This document shows, in pieces, positions 50,910-60,496 of a DNA stretch of 64,000 nt (its first letter is position 1; every line of letters begins with the position of its first letter). Source of the stretch: Lewinellaceae bacterium (GTDB lineage: Bacteria > Bacteroidota > Bacteroidia > Chitinophagales > Saprospiraceae); NCBI GenBank assembly GCA_020636135.1, contig JACJYK010000001.1, forward strand, positions 2,032,501 through 2,096,500, given 5' to 3'. Under the pieces are notes generated by a model. The model did not search any database. It saw only the letters and a list, made by a program, of their open reading frames with translations, and was not told the origin of the DNA. Position numbers and translations under genes: made by a program.

Positions 50910-51878
50910 ATGGAGGGTAGGAAAGTATCCATGGTTATATTGGATGGATTTACCAATAACCCAGGAGATATCAGCTGGGGGCCGCTTGAGCATTACGGCG
51001 AGTTGACAGTTTACGATCGGTCTGATGACTCCAATTGGTTTGAACGGGCCGGTCGCGCTGAAGTAATACTGGTGAACAAATTTGTCCTTGACCGTCCTAA
51101 GCTGGAGCTGTTGGATTCATTGCGGTGTATCATTGTTCTCGCCACCGGATATAATAATATTGACATTGAGGCATGCAAAGTCCGGGGGATCAAGGTTTAT
51201 AATGCGGTAGGTTATGGAGGTGGGTCTGTGGCTCAATACGTTATGACGGCTATTTTAGCCTGGCAGATGCGGATTGAAAGCCATGCCATCGACGTTCGTC
51301 AGGGTGGTTGGTCTCGATGTCCGGATTTTTCATATACACTGTATGCGGGACGGGAAATACAGGGCATGCAGTTGGGAATTGTCGGGTTTGGTAAAATCGG
51401 TCAGACTGTCGGCCGTAAAGCCTACGCTCTGGGCATGCAGGTTGCAGCGTATCACTCTCATCCTGATCGTGATAATCAACCGTGGATGACGATGATGGGG
51501 TGGGAAGAATTGTTGAGGACCAGCGATATACTTTCCCTCCATGTGCCATTGACTCAGGCAACGCAATACTTAATCAATAAAGACAGCCTGGCCATGATGC
51601 CTTCACATGCCCTTCTGATCAATACCGGTCGTGGCGGCCTGGTCGATGAAGATGCATTGTATAGCGCCTTGAAAGAAAAGCGGATCGAAGGCGCTGTCCT
51701 GGACGTATTGGCCCAGGAGCCTCCGCCATTGGGCCATCCTTTGTTTACGCTGCCTAATTGCTGGATTACGCCACACATGGCATGGACCAGCAAGGAGGCA
51801 CGAATCCGGCTTATTCGGATATCCGGCGAGAATGTTGGCCATTATTTGTCGGGAGAAGTGAAGAACCGGGTAGTGTAA
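50910..51878 (+). CDS. D-2-hydroxyacid dehydrogenase (glycerate/lactate dehydrogenase type)
   Basis: A 322 aa NAD-dependent dehydrogenase. The Rossmann motif LGIVGFGKIGQTVG sits near residue 151, the catalytic Arg in INTGRGGLVDEDAL near 235, the Glu in LDVLAQEPPP, and the His in WITPHMAW near 287. It resembles glycerate dehydrogenases (HprA). It acts on 2-hydroxy/2-oxo acids in the cytoplasm. Followed by a shared terminator hairpin. Confidence 0.9.
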   Translation: MEGRKVSMVILDGFTNNPGDISWGPLEHYGELTVYDRSDDSNWFERAGRAEVILVNKFVLDRPKLELLDSLRCIIVLATGYNNIDIEACKVRGIKVYNAVGYGGGSVAQYVMTAILAWQMRIESHAIDVRQGGWSRCPDFSYTLYAGREIQGMQLGIVGFGKIGQTVGRKAYALGMQVAAYHSHPDRDNQPWMTMMGWEELLRTSDILSLHVPLTQATQYLINKDSLAMMPSHALLINTGRGGLVDEDALYSALKEKRIEGAVLDVLAQEPPPLGHPLFTLPNCWITPHMAWTSKEARIRLIRISGENVGHYLSGEVKNRVV

Positions 51879-51884
51879 AACAAA

Positions 51885-51911
51885 AAAGCCGGCTCGCTGT
51901 GAACCGGCTTT
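51885..51911. terminator. Terminator between convergent dehydrogenase and LysM genes
   Basis: AAAGCCGG (51885-51892) pairs with CCGGCTTT (51904-51911), 11-base loop. On the minus strand the stem is followed by a run of six T, a strong terminator for the LysM gene. On the plus strand the T-run is short, so it is weaker. Confidence 0.75.
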
Positions 51912-51932
51912 AAAGCTTTATTTTTTTACGAT

Positions 51933-52394
51933 TTAAGCCAAGGGAGGTATCCGGAGCATCTGTCCCGGGTAGATTAAGTTAGGATCCTTAAGCATCGGCT
52001 TATTGGCTTCAAAAATGACCGGATATTTCATCGGGTCACCATAATACTGCTTGGCAATTTTTGAAAGCGAGTCTCCCTTCTTGACTTCGTAAAATTGTGC
52101 TTCCGGCTCAGGAACTGCTTCCGGCTCTGGCGGTACCACCGATATACGGTCGTCAACAGTTGCAATGCCTGACACATTACCAAGTGCAAGAATGATCTTT
52201 TCACGTTCTGACTGGGTAGGCACCGTGCCGTATACGGTAACCGTCTCATCATCTACGTCAAGATCAAAATCATTGACCGAAAATCCCAGATCGGTAATGG
52301 ACTTTTTCAATGCCGCTACCTTGTCGTACTTCGGCTCACTTGATCCTCCGAAGATCTTTGCTCCAGCGTTTTTTAGAAAAGAAAATAAACCCAT
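51933..52394 (-). CDS. lysM: BON and LysM domain protein (YgaU/Kbp-like)
   Basis: A 153 aa protein. Residues about 25-88 are a BON domain (AALKKSITDLGFSVNDFD..., VSGIATVDDRISVV), then a Pro/Glu linker, then a LysM domain at about 99-150 (YEVKKGDSLSKIAKQYYGD, NLIYPGQMLRIP). E. coli YgaU has the same length and layout and binds K+ with high affinity. No signal peptide, so cytoplasmic. It is alone, with a terminator after it. Confidence 0.88.
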   Translation of the reverse strand: MGLFSFLKNAGAKIFGGSSEPKYDKVAALKKSITDLGFSVNDFDLDVDDETVTVYGTVPTQSEREKIILALGNVSGIATVDDRISVVPPEPEAVPEPEAQFYEVKKGDSLSKIAKQYYGDPMKYPVIFEANKPMLKDPNLIYPGQMLRIPPLA

Positions 52395-52709
52395 AATGTT
52401 CTTATTTTAGGTGAATGAATATTGGGGCAGCGCAATATACCACTTTTTTGAGCTAATAACCGGGAAGCTATATCGTTATCCAATCCGGGAAGGTTTCCGT
52501 GGGCTTCTACTTCGATTGAAGCAGGCCGAAATCATCGGATTTAAAGGAGAGAATGATAATTAATGTGTTGATTATCAGGCATCCAATAAATATTTTCTTA
52601 TATCATATCTTTTATTGGCTCATTTTCAGGGCAATCCACTAAAAAGTAACATTAAACCTGTATATTTGCGCAGTTTTTCACAAAGGTTTTTGAATAAAGT
52701 TAATAGCAC
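52395..52709. other. Intergenic region before secDF
   Basis: 315 bases with no gene. It holds a -7-like element TATATTTG at 52661-52668, 42 bases upstream of secDF, with no matching TTG at the proper distance. No structured RNA was recognised; a leader element upstream of secDF cannot be excluded. Confidence 0.45.
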
Positions 52710-55700
52710 ATGCAAGGCAAAGGCTTAATCAGATTCTTCTTCTTCTTACTCCTGGTAGTAAGTGCCATTCAATATCTCTTTATTTTACCTACGAATAAAG
52801 TAGAAAAGGCAGCAGACCGATATGCAGCTTCGCTCTCGGCTGAAATGCCTGAAGGAGTGGCTAAACAAACGGCCTACAACGATGCCAAATCAAGGTATCT
52901 CGATTCGATGTCGACCGAAACGGTATTTAGCATACCCGGCATCAAGAAGTATAATTACGAAGAGCTCAAGAGACAACAACTTGCGTTAGGTCTTGACTTG
53001 CAAGGTGGTATGAGTACAGTATTGCAGGTTGACTTGAAGAGCTTCCTGCAGAACTTATCCAATAACAACCAGGACCCCACCTTCCTGCAGGCATTGGATA
53101 ATGCTCAAAACAGGCTAGCCAGCGAACAGACGGACTACATCACCCTTTTTGGGGAGGAGTTCACCAAGATCGCCAATGGCAAGAAACTGAGCGCCATCTT
53201 CCGGAACAACGCCTCCTTACGGGATGACATCAACATTGAAAGTACGGATGATGATATCATCAGCTTACTTCGTACCCGGGCAAATGAAACGGTCGACCTT
53301 ACGTATAAAATGCTGAAAGACCGGATCGATAAATTCGGGGTCACCCAGCCTAACGTATCCAAAGACGAAAGCCGTGACCTGATCCTGGTCGAGTTGCCGG
53401 GTATCAGTAATCCGGAGCGTGCCCGCCGTTATTTGCAGGCAACAGCAAAACTGGAATTTTGGGACGTCTATCGTGTGACGGATCCAGGAGTCCTGGATGC
53501 CTTCTACGCTGCTGATCAGCGCCTGAAGAAGCTTGAAGAGGGTGATACCGCACAGGTGGCTGAACCGATCACTTTTGATACCATTCCTTATCGGGACACG
53601 CTGACCGGAAGAGACACTTTCCAGCTGGTGGAGCGGAATAACAATCAGCAGACCACTGCCGGTCCATTGTTCTCAGTCTTCCAGCCCAATCTGTACACGC
53701 AGGAATCTGCAGTGGGTAGTCCAGCTGTGATGGGTATAGCTGATAAGAATAAACGGGAGCAAATTACCAATTTCCTGAATCGGACTGACATCAAAGGCCT
53801 GTTCCCCCGTGATCTGGAGTTTAAGTGGAGCCAGAAAGGCATAAAGGACCAGAACACCGGCCAGCTGACCAATGCATACCAGTTGTATGCGATTAAAATT
53901 CCTCGTGGTACCGGGGTAGCTCCCTTGCAGGGCGACCGGGTTGTGGATGCTTATGAGACCCAGGATCAGCAGAACCAGATTGTGGTCAGTCTTCGCATGG
54001 ACCCCCGTGGCGCCAAAATTTGGGGAGATATGACCACCAAGGCGGCTCAGGACAACAACCGTGAAATTGCCATTGTCCTTGATGATGAAGTGGTTTCAGC
54101 TCCGCGCGTAAACACGCCGATCACCGATGGAAACTCCCAGATTGAAGGTGGTTTCTCGCTGCAGGAGGCCAAAGACCTTGCTAATATCCTCCAGGTAGGT
54201 AAGTTGCCTACGGAGACGAAAATTATCCAGGAAAACCTGGTAGGACCGTCACTCGGCCACGACAACATTGCCAAGTCACTGCGCTCCATGATCATCGGTT
54301 TGACCATCGTACTGCTCTTTATGATCATCTACTATGGTGGTGCCGGTATCGTTTCGATCATTGCGTTGTTACTTAACCTGTTTTTCATCTTCGGCGCCCT
54401 GGCATCACTGGGAACCGTTCTGACGTTACCGGGTATTGCTGGTATCGTGCTGACGATTGGTATGGCCGTGGATGCGAACGTTATCATCTACGAACGTATA
54501 CGGGAAGAATTACGGGCCGGAAAATCGCTTTCCACGTCCATTATGGATGGATTCAAACAATCCTATTCAGCGATCATCGATGCCAACGTAACCGGATTTT
54601 TGACTGCTATTGTGCTGGCTTACTTTGGTCTAGGACCCATTAAAGGCTTTGCGGTCGTTTTGATGATCGGTATATTGTCATCCTTGTTTACAGCCGTATT
54701 GGTTTCCCGGATGATCATCGACTGGTGGACCAAAAAAGGACGCGGTATCACCTTCTCCATCAAATCGACTGAAAACGTACTTTCAAAGGTTAACATCGAT
54801 TGGCTTACCAAGCGCCGCGTAGCTTATATGATCTCCGGAACGCTGTTGTTGGTCAGCATCGCATCCATGTTGTTCCGTGGATTTGACCTTGGAGTTGACT
54901 TTAAAGGCGGATACTCCTATAATGTGCAGTTTGAGCACAGTGTAAGTCCGCAGGAGATTCGTGATGCGCTGTCCGGGCCATTTGAGAAGACACCGGTAGT
55001 TAAAGCGGTAGATATTTCCAATACCTATAACATTACGACGGACTACCTGGTAAATGATCAGGCCGATGATGCAGCCGACCGGGTGATGGATCAGTTGTAT
55101 GGCGGAGTCAATACCCTCATGGGCGGCAATCTGAATGAAGAGAATTTCAAATCCCCGGAAGGCTCCGGCACACACGTGACCAGTTCCAGCAAAGTAGGAC
55201 CAACCATTGCGGATGACATCAAGTCAAGTTCTGTCTACGCTACGTTGTTCTCCCTGCTGCTGATCTTCCTGTATATCTTTATCCGGTTTAACCGCTGGCA
55301 GTTTAGCCTGGGCGCTGTCATCGCTTTGTTCCATGACACCCTGATCACACTGGGTATCTTCTCCTTGCTGAAAGGAATTGTGCCCTGGTCACTGGAAATT
55401 GACCAGGCCTTCATTGCCGCCATTCTGACGGTGATCGGTTACTCCATCAATGATACCGTGATCGTATTTGACCGAATCAGGGAATACTTGAATGAATACA
55501 CGAAAAAGGACAAATTCTCCGTTATTAATGATGCCATCAACAGTACATTATCCAGAACATTGATCACCTCGTTGACGACTTTGTTTGTGGTATTGGTACT
55601 GTTCCTGTTTGGTGGATCGAGCATAAAAGGATTTGCCTTTGCCATCCTGGTAGGTATCGGCGTAGGAACTTATTCGTCGATCTTCATTGCCACACCGATC

Positions 55701-55784
55701 ATGGTGGATATGACCAAGGAGCTAACTTCGACAAAAGTCAGCGCTTCGAAAAAGCATTTTTCGAAAGCTGCAGGGATCAAATAG
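52710..55784 (+). CDS. secDF: Protein translocase subunit SecDF (fused)
   Basis: A 1024 aa fusion of SecD and SecF. SecD part: N-terminal helix, LGLDLQGGMSTVLQVD (near residue 92), and helices with VDANVIIYERIREELRAGKS (near 587). SecF part: DLGVDFKGGYSYNVQFEH (near 724) and SINDTVIVFDRIREYLNEY (near 912). The twelve helices and the large periplasmic P1 domain drive protein export with the proton motive force. Fused SecDF is normal in Bacteroidota. Terminator at 55811-55851. Confidence 0.95.
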   Translation: MQGKGLIRFFFFLLLVVSAIQYLFILPTNKVEKAADRYAASLSAEMPEGVAKQTAYNDAKSRYLDSMSTETVFSIPGIKKYNYEELKRQQLALGLDLQGGMSTVLQVDLKSFLQNLSNNNQDPTFLQALDNAQNRLASEQTDYITLFGEEFTKIANGKKLSAIFRNNASLRDDINIESTDDDIISLLRTRANETVDLTYKMLKDRIDKFGVTQPNVSKDESRDLILVELPGISNPERARRYLQATAKLEFWDVYRVTDPGVLDAFYAADQRLKKLEEGDTAQVAEPITFDTIPYRDTLTGRDTFQLVERNNNQQTTAGPLFSVFQPNLYTQESAVGSPAVMGIADKNKREQITNFLNRTDIKGLFPRDLEFKWSQKGIKDQNTGQLTNAYQLYAIKIPRGTGVAPLQGDRVVDAYETQDQQNQIVVSLRMDPRGAKIWGDMTTKAAQDNNREIAIVLDDEVVSAPRVNTPITDGNSQIEGGFSLQEAKDLANILQVGKLPTETKIIQENLVGPSLGHDNIAKSLRSMIIGLTIVLLFMIIYYGGAGIVSIIALLLNLFFIFGALASLGTVLTLPGIAGIVLTIGMAVDANVIIYERIREELRAGKSLSTSIMDGFKQSYSAIIDANVTGFLTAIVLAYFGLGPIKGFAVVLMIGILSSLFTAVLVSRMIIDWWTKKGRGITFSIKSTENVLSKVNIDWLTKRRVAYMISGTLLLVSIASMLFRGFDLGVDFKGGYSYNVQFEHSVSPQEIRDALSGPFEKTPVVKAVDISNTYNITTDYLVNDQADDAADRVMDQLYGGVNTLMGGNLNEENFKSPEGSGTHVTSSSKVGPTIADDIKSSSVYATLFSLLLIFLYIFIRFNRWQFSLGAVIALFHDTLITLGIFSLLKGIVPWSLEIDQAFIAAILTVIGYSINDTVIVFDRIREYLNEYTKKDKFSVINDAINSTLSRTLITSLTTLFVVLVLFLFGGSSIKGFAFAILVGIGVGTYSSIFIATPIMVDMTKELTSTKVSASKKHFSKAAGIK

Positions 55785-55810
55785 TAAGAAAGTTATCCGA
55801 ATATACATGG

Positions 55811-55851
55811 AAGGTTGGTTTACGATTGTAGGCCAACCTTTCTTATTTTTT
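55811..55851 (+). terminator. Rho-independent terminator after secDF
   Basis: AAGGTTGG (55811-55818) pairs with CCAACCTT (55833-55840), followed by TCTTATTTTTT. It shows that the in-frame ATG at 55807 is not a real start for the following gene. Confidence 0.8.
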
Positions 55852-55899
55852 GCAACATCACGGGGAACAAATCCGTTTTTTTTGTGGTATCTTTTTCCA

Positions 55900-57861
55900 A
55901 TGCAAGTCTTGAAAAATATTGGCTTATTGTTCCTTGTCGCTATTTTGGCTGCCTGCTCAGGCACTCAAAAGTTAAAATCCGGTGAGGAGGCCTATCAGTA
56001 CTTCCAGTATCAGACGGCTATTCAACTCCTCAGCGAGGAATACGAGCATTCCAACATTAAAGAAGAAAAGGCACATAAAGCCTATCTGATCGCCAAATCA
56101 TTTGCCGCCAACGATGACCTCAATCAGGCTTTGCAATGGTTCCGCACGGCTTATGACCTTGATTATGGTGAGCAGGCGCTGTTCGATTATGCAGTCATCA
56201 TGAAAAGGCTGGAAAGATATGACGCTGCCTATAAACTTTTTGAAGCGCTGAGCAACCGGGCAGAATTTCAGATAATTGCCAAGCAGGAGATGCAGGCTTG
56301 TAAAACGGCGATGGTATGGAAAACCAATAAAGTAGCTTATACCGTTGAACCACTTTCGTTCAATAGTCCCGGATCCGATTACAGTCCGGTATTGTACCTG
56401 GATGACCAGATCGCATTTGTTTCTGACCGAAGCCAAAGCGCTGGTGAATACAATTTCAACTGGACCGGGCGGAAGTTCTCGGACATTTTTCTGGCACCGG
56501 CGCATCGGCTGGGTGAAGATCCCAGGTCATTTGATGACGTGGTCAATTCTGACGCCAATGAAGGACCACTGGCATTCAGCCACGATTATCAGACCTTGTT
56601 TTTCACTAGATGTGCGTCTCCGGAGGAAGAGCGTGATTTCTGCAAAATCTATTTTACCCGGCGAGGGCCTTATGTCTGGTCTGATCCTGAGGTGCTTTCT
56701 TTTGTACAGCCGGGAGCTAATTATCGTCATCCGGCATTGGCAGCGAATGACAGCATCATGATCTTTTCTTCCGATATGCCTAACGGTCAGGGCGGTTACG
56801 ATCTTTATTATACCCGGCTGACCGGAAACAGATGGAGTGATCCCGTTAATTTAGGTGCCCGGGTTAATACTCAGGCCAATGAATCTTTTCCCTGGCTTGA
56901 TCTGGATACCTTATATTTTGCTTCAGACCGGATAGGAGGTATGGGAGGACTCGATATTTATCAGACCTATGTCATGGATGATGGCTCCTGGGCACCGCCC
57001 CAGAATTTAAAGCCTCCGGTAAACAGTGGCTCTGACGACTTTGGATTGATCATTGACAGGAAGGCTGCTTTGCATTCGGGAGAACTACAGAAGGGCTATT
57101 TTTCTTCCTCACGGGAAGGGATGGGCAAAGATGATATTTACCGCTTTACCAAAATTCTGGTCGAACCCGATACCCCTCAGGTAGTCGTGCAGGAGCCCGA
57201 GAAACCATACGTCATTTACCTCGCGCTGCGGGTAGTCGAAAAATTACTTGAAAATCCGGATGACCCGAATTCGAAAGTGATCGGAAAACAACCGGTTTCC
57301 AGAGCCCAGGTAACGATTAACGGGCAGTCTTATGTGGCCAACATCAATGGCTTTGTGATTATCCCGATCGAACACGATCATTCTTACGATGCGAATGCAG
57401 CCATGGATGGTTATCTAACCAATTCCCTTGACTTTCAGTCCCCTGCCAAAGAAGATGGTCAATACGAGGTGACTGTCAATAAAGAGGTTTACTTGGACCG
57501 GATCTATCCGGGAAAAGAAATTATCCTGCAGAATATATACTACGACCTTGATAAATGGGACATTCGCGAAGACGCCAAACCTGCCCTGAATGAGCTGGTA
57601 AAAATATTGAAGGATAATCCGGAAATTCGTATCCAGTTAGCTTCCCACACCGATTGCCGGGCATCTGACGAATACAATTTCGAACTTTCCCAAAAAAGAG
57701 CGCAGAGTGCGGTAGATTATCTGGTTGAAAATGGCATAGCGCCTGAAAGGCTGGCTGCCAAAGGATTTGGCAAGAGTCAACTGATCGAAAAATGTCCTTG
57801 TGAGACTTGTACCGAAGAACAACATCAGGTCAATCGCCGTACAACCTTTACGGTGTTGTAG
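55900..57861 (+). CDS. OmpA-family lipoprotein with TPR, beta-propeller and CRD domains (PorE-like)
   Basis: A 653 aa lipoprotein with lipobox ending LAAC (C19). Domains in order: TPR at about 25-115 (QYQTAIQLLSEEYEH, ALQWFRTAYDLDYGEQAL), PD40/WD40-like propeller repeats at about 125-405 (IAFVSDRSQSAGEYNF, IMIFSSDMPNGQGGYDLYY), a carboxypeptidase-regulatory-like fold at about 460-510 (VSRAQVTINGQSYVANINGF), and an OmpA C-terminal domain at about 540-653 (IYYDLDKWDIREDA; LASHTDCRASDEYN). This is the domain order of PorE, a T9SS component bound to peptidoglycan. The upstream ATG at 55807 lies before a terminator hairpin, so 55900 is chosen. Confidence 0.85.
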   Translation: MQVLKNIGLLFLVAILAACSGTQKLKSGEEAYQYFQYQTAIQLLSEEYEHSNIKEEKAHKAYLIAKSFAANDDLNQALQWFRTAYDLDYGEQALFDYAVIMKRLERYDAAYKLFEALSNRAEFQIIAKQEMQACKTAMVWKTNKVAYTVEPLSFNSPGSDYSPVLYLDDQIAFVSDRSQSAGEYNFNWTGRKFSDIFLAPAHRLGEDPRSFDDVVNSDANEGPLAFSHDYQTLFFTRCASPEEERDFCKIYFTRRGPYVWSDPEVLSFVQPGANYRHPALAANDSIMIFSSDMPNGQGGYDLYYTRLTGNRWSDPVNLGARVNTQANESFPWLDLDTLYFASDRIGGMGGLDIYQTYVMDDGSWAPPQNLKPPVNSGSDDFGLIIDRKAALHSGELQKGYFSSSREGMGKDDIYRFTKILVEPDTPQVVVQEPEKPYVIYLALRVVEKLLENPDDPNSKVIGKQPVSRAQVTINGQSYVANINGFVIIPIEHDHSYDANAAMDGYLTNSLDFQSPAKEDGQYEVTVNKEVYLDRIYPGKEIILQNIYYDLDKWDIREDAKPALNELVKILKDNPEIRIQLASHTDCRASDEYNFELSQKRAQSAVDYLVENGIAPERLAAKGFGKSQLIEKCPCETCTEEQHQVNRRTTFTVL

Positions 57862-57866
57862 GCTTC

Positions 57867-58745
57867 TTACTGAATCCAGTGCCACAACTGATGTAAATAA
57901 TACCAGGAGATCTCAAAGAGCAACGGAAGGATCATTACCCCATCAATAAAAATCGAAAAGAAGTAGTCGGAACCGTGAGATTTGGATTTGTAAATCAACC
58001 ACCCGGCAACGCCATAAGTCAGGATCAATATGGTATAGGCGCGGGGACTCCAAACATGGAAATGATACACCAAAAATCCTAACAGCAACAAGGCTGCCAA
58101 GAGCAGACTCATGGAAAGCCGTTTGGCCCACTTGATTCCCAGGACCATAGGGATGGTCCATACTTTGTGTTCCTGATCCACACGAATATCCCGCAGATCA
58201 AATGGTATGGTCAGGCTGAAGATAAACAGGAAGCGCTCCAGTAATAACAGAGTGATGATGTACCAGGAATAAGTATTGGCATGCATGACAGGTATACCGA
58301 TGGTCAATAAGGTCCATAGGCTGCCGATAAGAAAGATCTTGATGTAAGGATAATCCCGTAACCGCTTTTTACCTGGAAAGACGGGCAGGGCGTAGGCCAG
58401 ACTTAGCACCATGATTGGAACCAGGCTCCAGCGCAACCTTTCGGAGGCATAAATGAATCCATAGACTGAAAGCAGGATTCCGATGCCGGCCACCACGATG
58501 ATCCAGGTGCTCAGTTTCAGAACCGACTGAAACCGGCTGGGGCCGAGATGGACGAATCGCAGACCGATGATGCGATGGAGGCCATACAGAGCAAGGGTAC
58601 CGCCAAATATCAATGCCTGCTGTGGCAATGGTGGTGTTTCTCCTGCCAGATAGACATAAGAAAAATACAGGAGAGCCCAGGCACACAGACCAATGTACAG
58701 GTTTGTGTACAACAGGAAATCGATCCATTTCTTAAACCGGAACAA
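57867..58745 (-). CDS. UbiA-like integral membrane protein, first Asp motif absent
   Basis: A 292 aa protein with eight or so hydrophobic helices. The loop IPFDLRDIRVDQEHKVWTIP resembles the second DxxxD region of UbiA-type prenyltransferases. The first region, usually NxxxDxxxD, reads ALYGLHRIIGLRF here and has no aspartate. It could be a divergent prenyltransferase or a non-enzymatic relative. It ends 5 bp from the convergent PorE-like gene and starts 2 bp after the M42 peptidase, so the three minus genes with pyrE may form an operon. Confidence 0.75.
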   Translation of the reverse strand: MFRFKKWIDFLLYTNLYIGLCAWALLYFSYVYLAGETPPLPQQALIFGGTLALYGLHRIIGLRFVHLGPSRFQSVLKLSTWIIVVAGIGILLSVYGFIYASERLRWSLVPIMVLSLAYALPVFPGKKRLRDYPYIKIFLIGSLWTLLTIGIPVMHANTYSWYIITLLLLERFLFIFSLTIPFDLRDIRVDQEHKVWTIPMVLGIKWAKRLSMSLLLAALLLLGFLVYHFHVWSPRAYTILILTYGVAGWLIYKSKSHGSDYFFSIFIDGVMILPLLFEISWYYLHQLWHWIQ

Positions 58746-58747
58746 GT

Positions 58748-59827
58748 CTAAAAGTACTTGAAGCTCTGACCGCTCTTGATGACCTGTAAGCTTTCATACA
58801 TCAACCGGATCACATTTTCAACATCCTCCCGGTGGGCCATTTCCACCGTGGTATGCATGTATCGCAAGGGTAGGGATATCAGAGTTGAAGGAACACCGCC
58901 ATTGGAATAGGCGAATGCATCGGTATCCGTACCGGTGGATCTGGACGCAGCGCAACGCTGGATCGGGATCTTTTTCTTTTCTGCAGTTTTGATGACCAGG
59001 TCAAGTAACTTGTTGTGCACTGCGGGGCCATAGGTTACCGCAGGTCCTTTTCCCAGCTTTACGTCACCCTGGGACTTCTTTTCGATCATCGGTGTATTCG
59101 TATCATGGGTGACATCCGTGACCAGCGCCACGTGTGGTTTGATGGTATTGGCAATCATCTCGGCACCACGTAACCCGATTTCTTCCTGTACTGCATTGAC
59201 CACATACAGGGTATAAGGCAGGCTGATCTTGTTTTCATGGAGCAGACGGGCAACTTCGGCGATACAGAATCCTCCCATCCGGTTATCCAGAGCACGTCCT
59301 ACATAAAAATCCTTGTTGATGATTTCAAATGGATCGTCATAGGTAATGACACAGCCGACGTGAATTCCCATTTCGGCCACTTCATCTTTATTTTTCGCTC
59401 CTACATCTATAAATATGTTGTCCACCTTGGGTGTCAGCTCATTACTTCCACTCTTTCGGGTATGGATCGCCGGCCATCCGAAAACGCCACGAACCACCCC
59501 ATTAGCGGTATGGATATTTACCCTTTTCGACGGCGCAATGGTCTGATCCGATCCACCATTACGAATGACGTAGATAAAACCATCTTCGGAAATATAGTTT
59601 ACAAACCAGGATATCTCATCGGCATGTGCCTCGATCACTACCCGGTAGTCTTTACCGGGGTTGATGATGCCATACAGAGTGCCGTAATTATCCAGATGAT
59701 AATCGTCAATGAAAGGCTTGATGTACTCCAACCATATTTGTTGACCAGGCGCTTCAAATCCGGTGGGTGAAGCGTTGTTCAGATAATTTGCCAGAAACTT
59801 TAAACCTGTCTTTTTGATCAGTGTCAT
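58748..59827 (-). CDS. M42-family metallopeptidase (glutamyl aminopeptidase type)
   Basis: A 359 aa M42 metallo-aminopeptidase. Metal ligands are in VIEAHADEISWFV (His and catalytic Glu region), GRALDNRMGGF (Asp), VQEEIGLRGAEM (Glu pair) and LVTDVTHD, with a final His in PLRYMHTTVE. It is a tetrahedral cytoplasmic aminopeptidase by family. It starts 16 bp after pyrE and ends 2 bp before the UbiA-like gene. Confidence 0.9.
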   Translation of the reverse strand: MTLIKKTGLKFLANYLNNASPTGFEAPGQQIWLEYIKPFIDDYHLDNYGTLYGIINPGKDYRVVIEAHADEISWFVNYISEDGFIYVIRNGGSDQTIAPSKRVNIHTANGVVRGVFGWPAIHTRKSGSNELTPKVDNIFIDVGAKNKDEVAEMGIHVGCVITYDDPFEIINKDFYVGRALDNRMGGFCIAEVARLLHENKISLPYTLYVVNAVQEEIGLRGAEMIANTIKPHVALVTDVTHDTNTPMIEKKSQGDVKLGKGPAVTYGPAVHNKLLDLVIKTAEKKKIPIQRCAASRSTGTDTDAFAYSNGGVPSTLISLPLRYMHTTVEMAHREDVENVIRLMYESLQVIKSGQSFKYF

Positions 59828-59842
59828 ATCGATAATCCAATT

Positions 59843-60481
59843 TTAAACTTCATCCGATATTTGCCAGGCACGTGGATTGGTGCTCCATTTCTGCAAGGCT
59901 GTAAGATCGGCAGCATTAATGTAATTTAATTCATTTGCTACGCTGAGCAAAGCGGTATAGTTGCTTAGTGTCTGATGATTGCAGTTTTGATCCTTGAATG
60001 CCTGTCGGGCTTCATCAAATTGATAGGAAAAGATGGCCAGAATGCTTATAACTTCGGCCCCTTGCTCCCGTAGCGCATCCACAGCCTGAAGTGAACTGCC
60101 ACCGGTGGAAATAAGATCTTCGGTTACCAGGATTTTTTGTCCTTCCTCCAGCATTCCCTCGATACGATTCTGTCTTCCATGTTCTTTTGGCTTGCTCCTT
60201 ACATACAGGAAAGGCAGGCTGAGCCGGTCGGCAAGCAACGCACCCCATGGTATTCCTGCTGTGGCCACTCCAGCCACTGCATCAAAATCCATCGATTGGG
60301 CCAGTTGTGCAAATCCGTGAACAATCTGATTCCGGACTGCCGGATAGGATAGAGCGATCCGGTTGTCACAATAGATGGGAGATTGGATGCCTGATGCCCA
60401 GGTAAAGGGTTTTTGCGGGCTGAGTTTAATTGCGTTAATTTGTAGAAGCGATCGAGCGATCTCCTGAGCTAAATTTTCCAT
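59843..60481 (-). CDS. pyrE: Orotate phosphoribosyltransferase
   Basis: A 212 aa enzyme adding orotate to PRPP in UMP synthesis. The PRPP loop VTEDLISTGGSS (119-130) with E121/D122, and YVRSKPKEHGRQN, the catalytic flexible loop with Lys/His, are clear. An in-frame ATG at 60526 would extend the protein by 15 residues, but the family start is MENLAQEIARSLLQ, and the predicted promoter at 60497-60526 excludes the extension. Confidence 0.94.
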   Translation of the reverse strand: MENLAQEIARSLLQINAIKLSPQKPFTWASGIQSPIYCDNRIALSYPAVRNQIVHGFAQLAQSMDFDAVAGVATAGIPWGALLADRLSLPFLYVRSKPKEHGRQNRIEGMLEEGQKILVTEDLISTGGSSLQAVDALREQGAEVISILAIFSYQFDEARQAFKDQNCNHQTLSNYTALLSVANELNYINAADLTALQKWSTNPRAWQISDEV

Positions 60482-60496
60482 ACACAAGTCATCGCG

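Noticed and set aside
55807..55899. Upstream start giving 31 extra residues on the PorE-like protein
   Set aside because: The region is a terminator hairpin for secDF, and the extension would hide the lipoprotein signal that begins at 55900.
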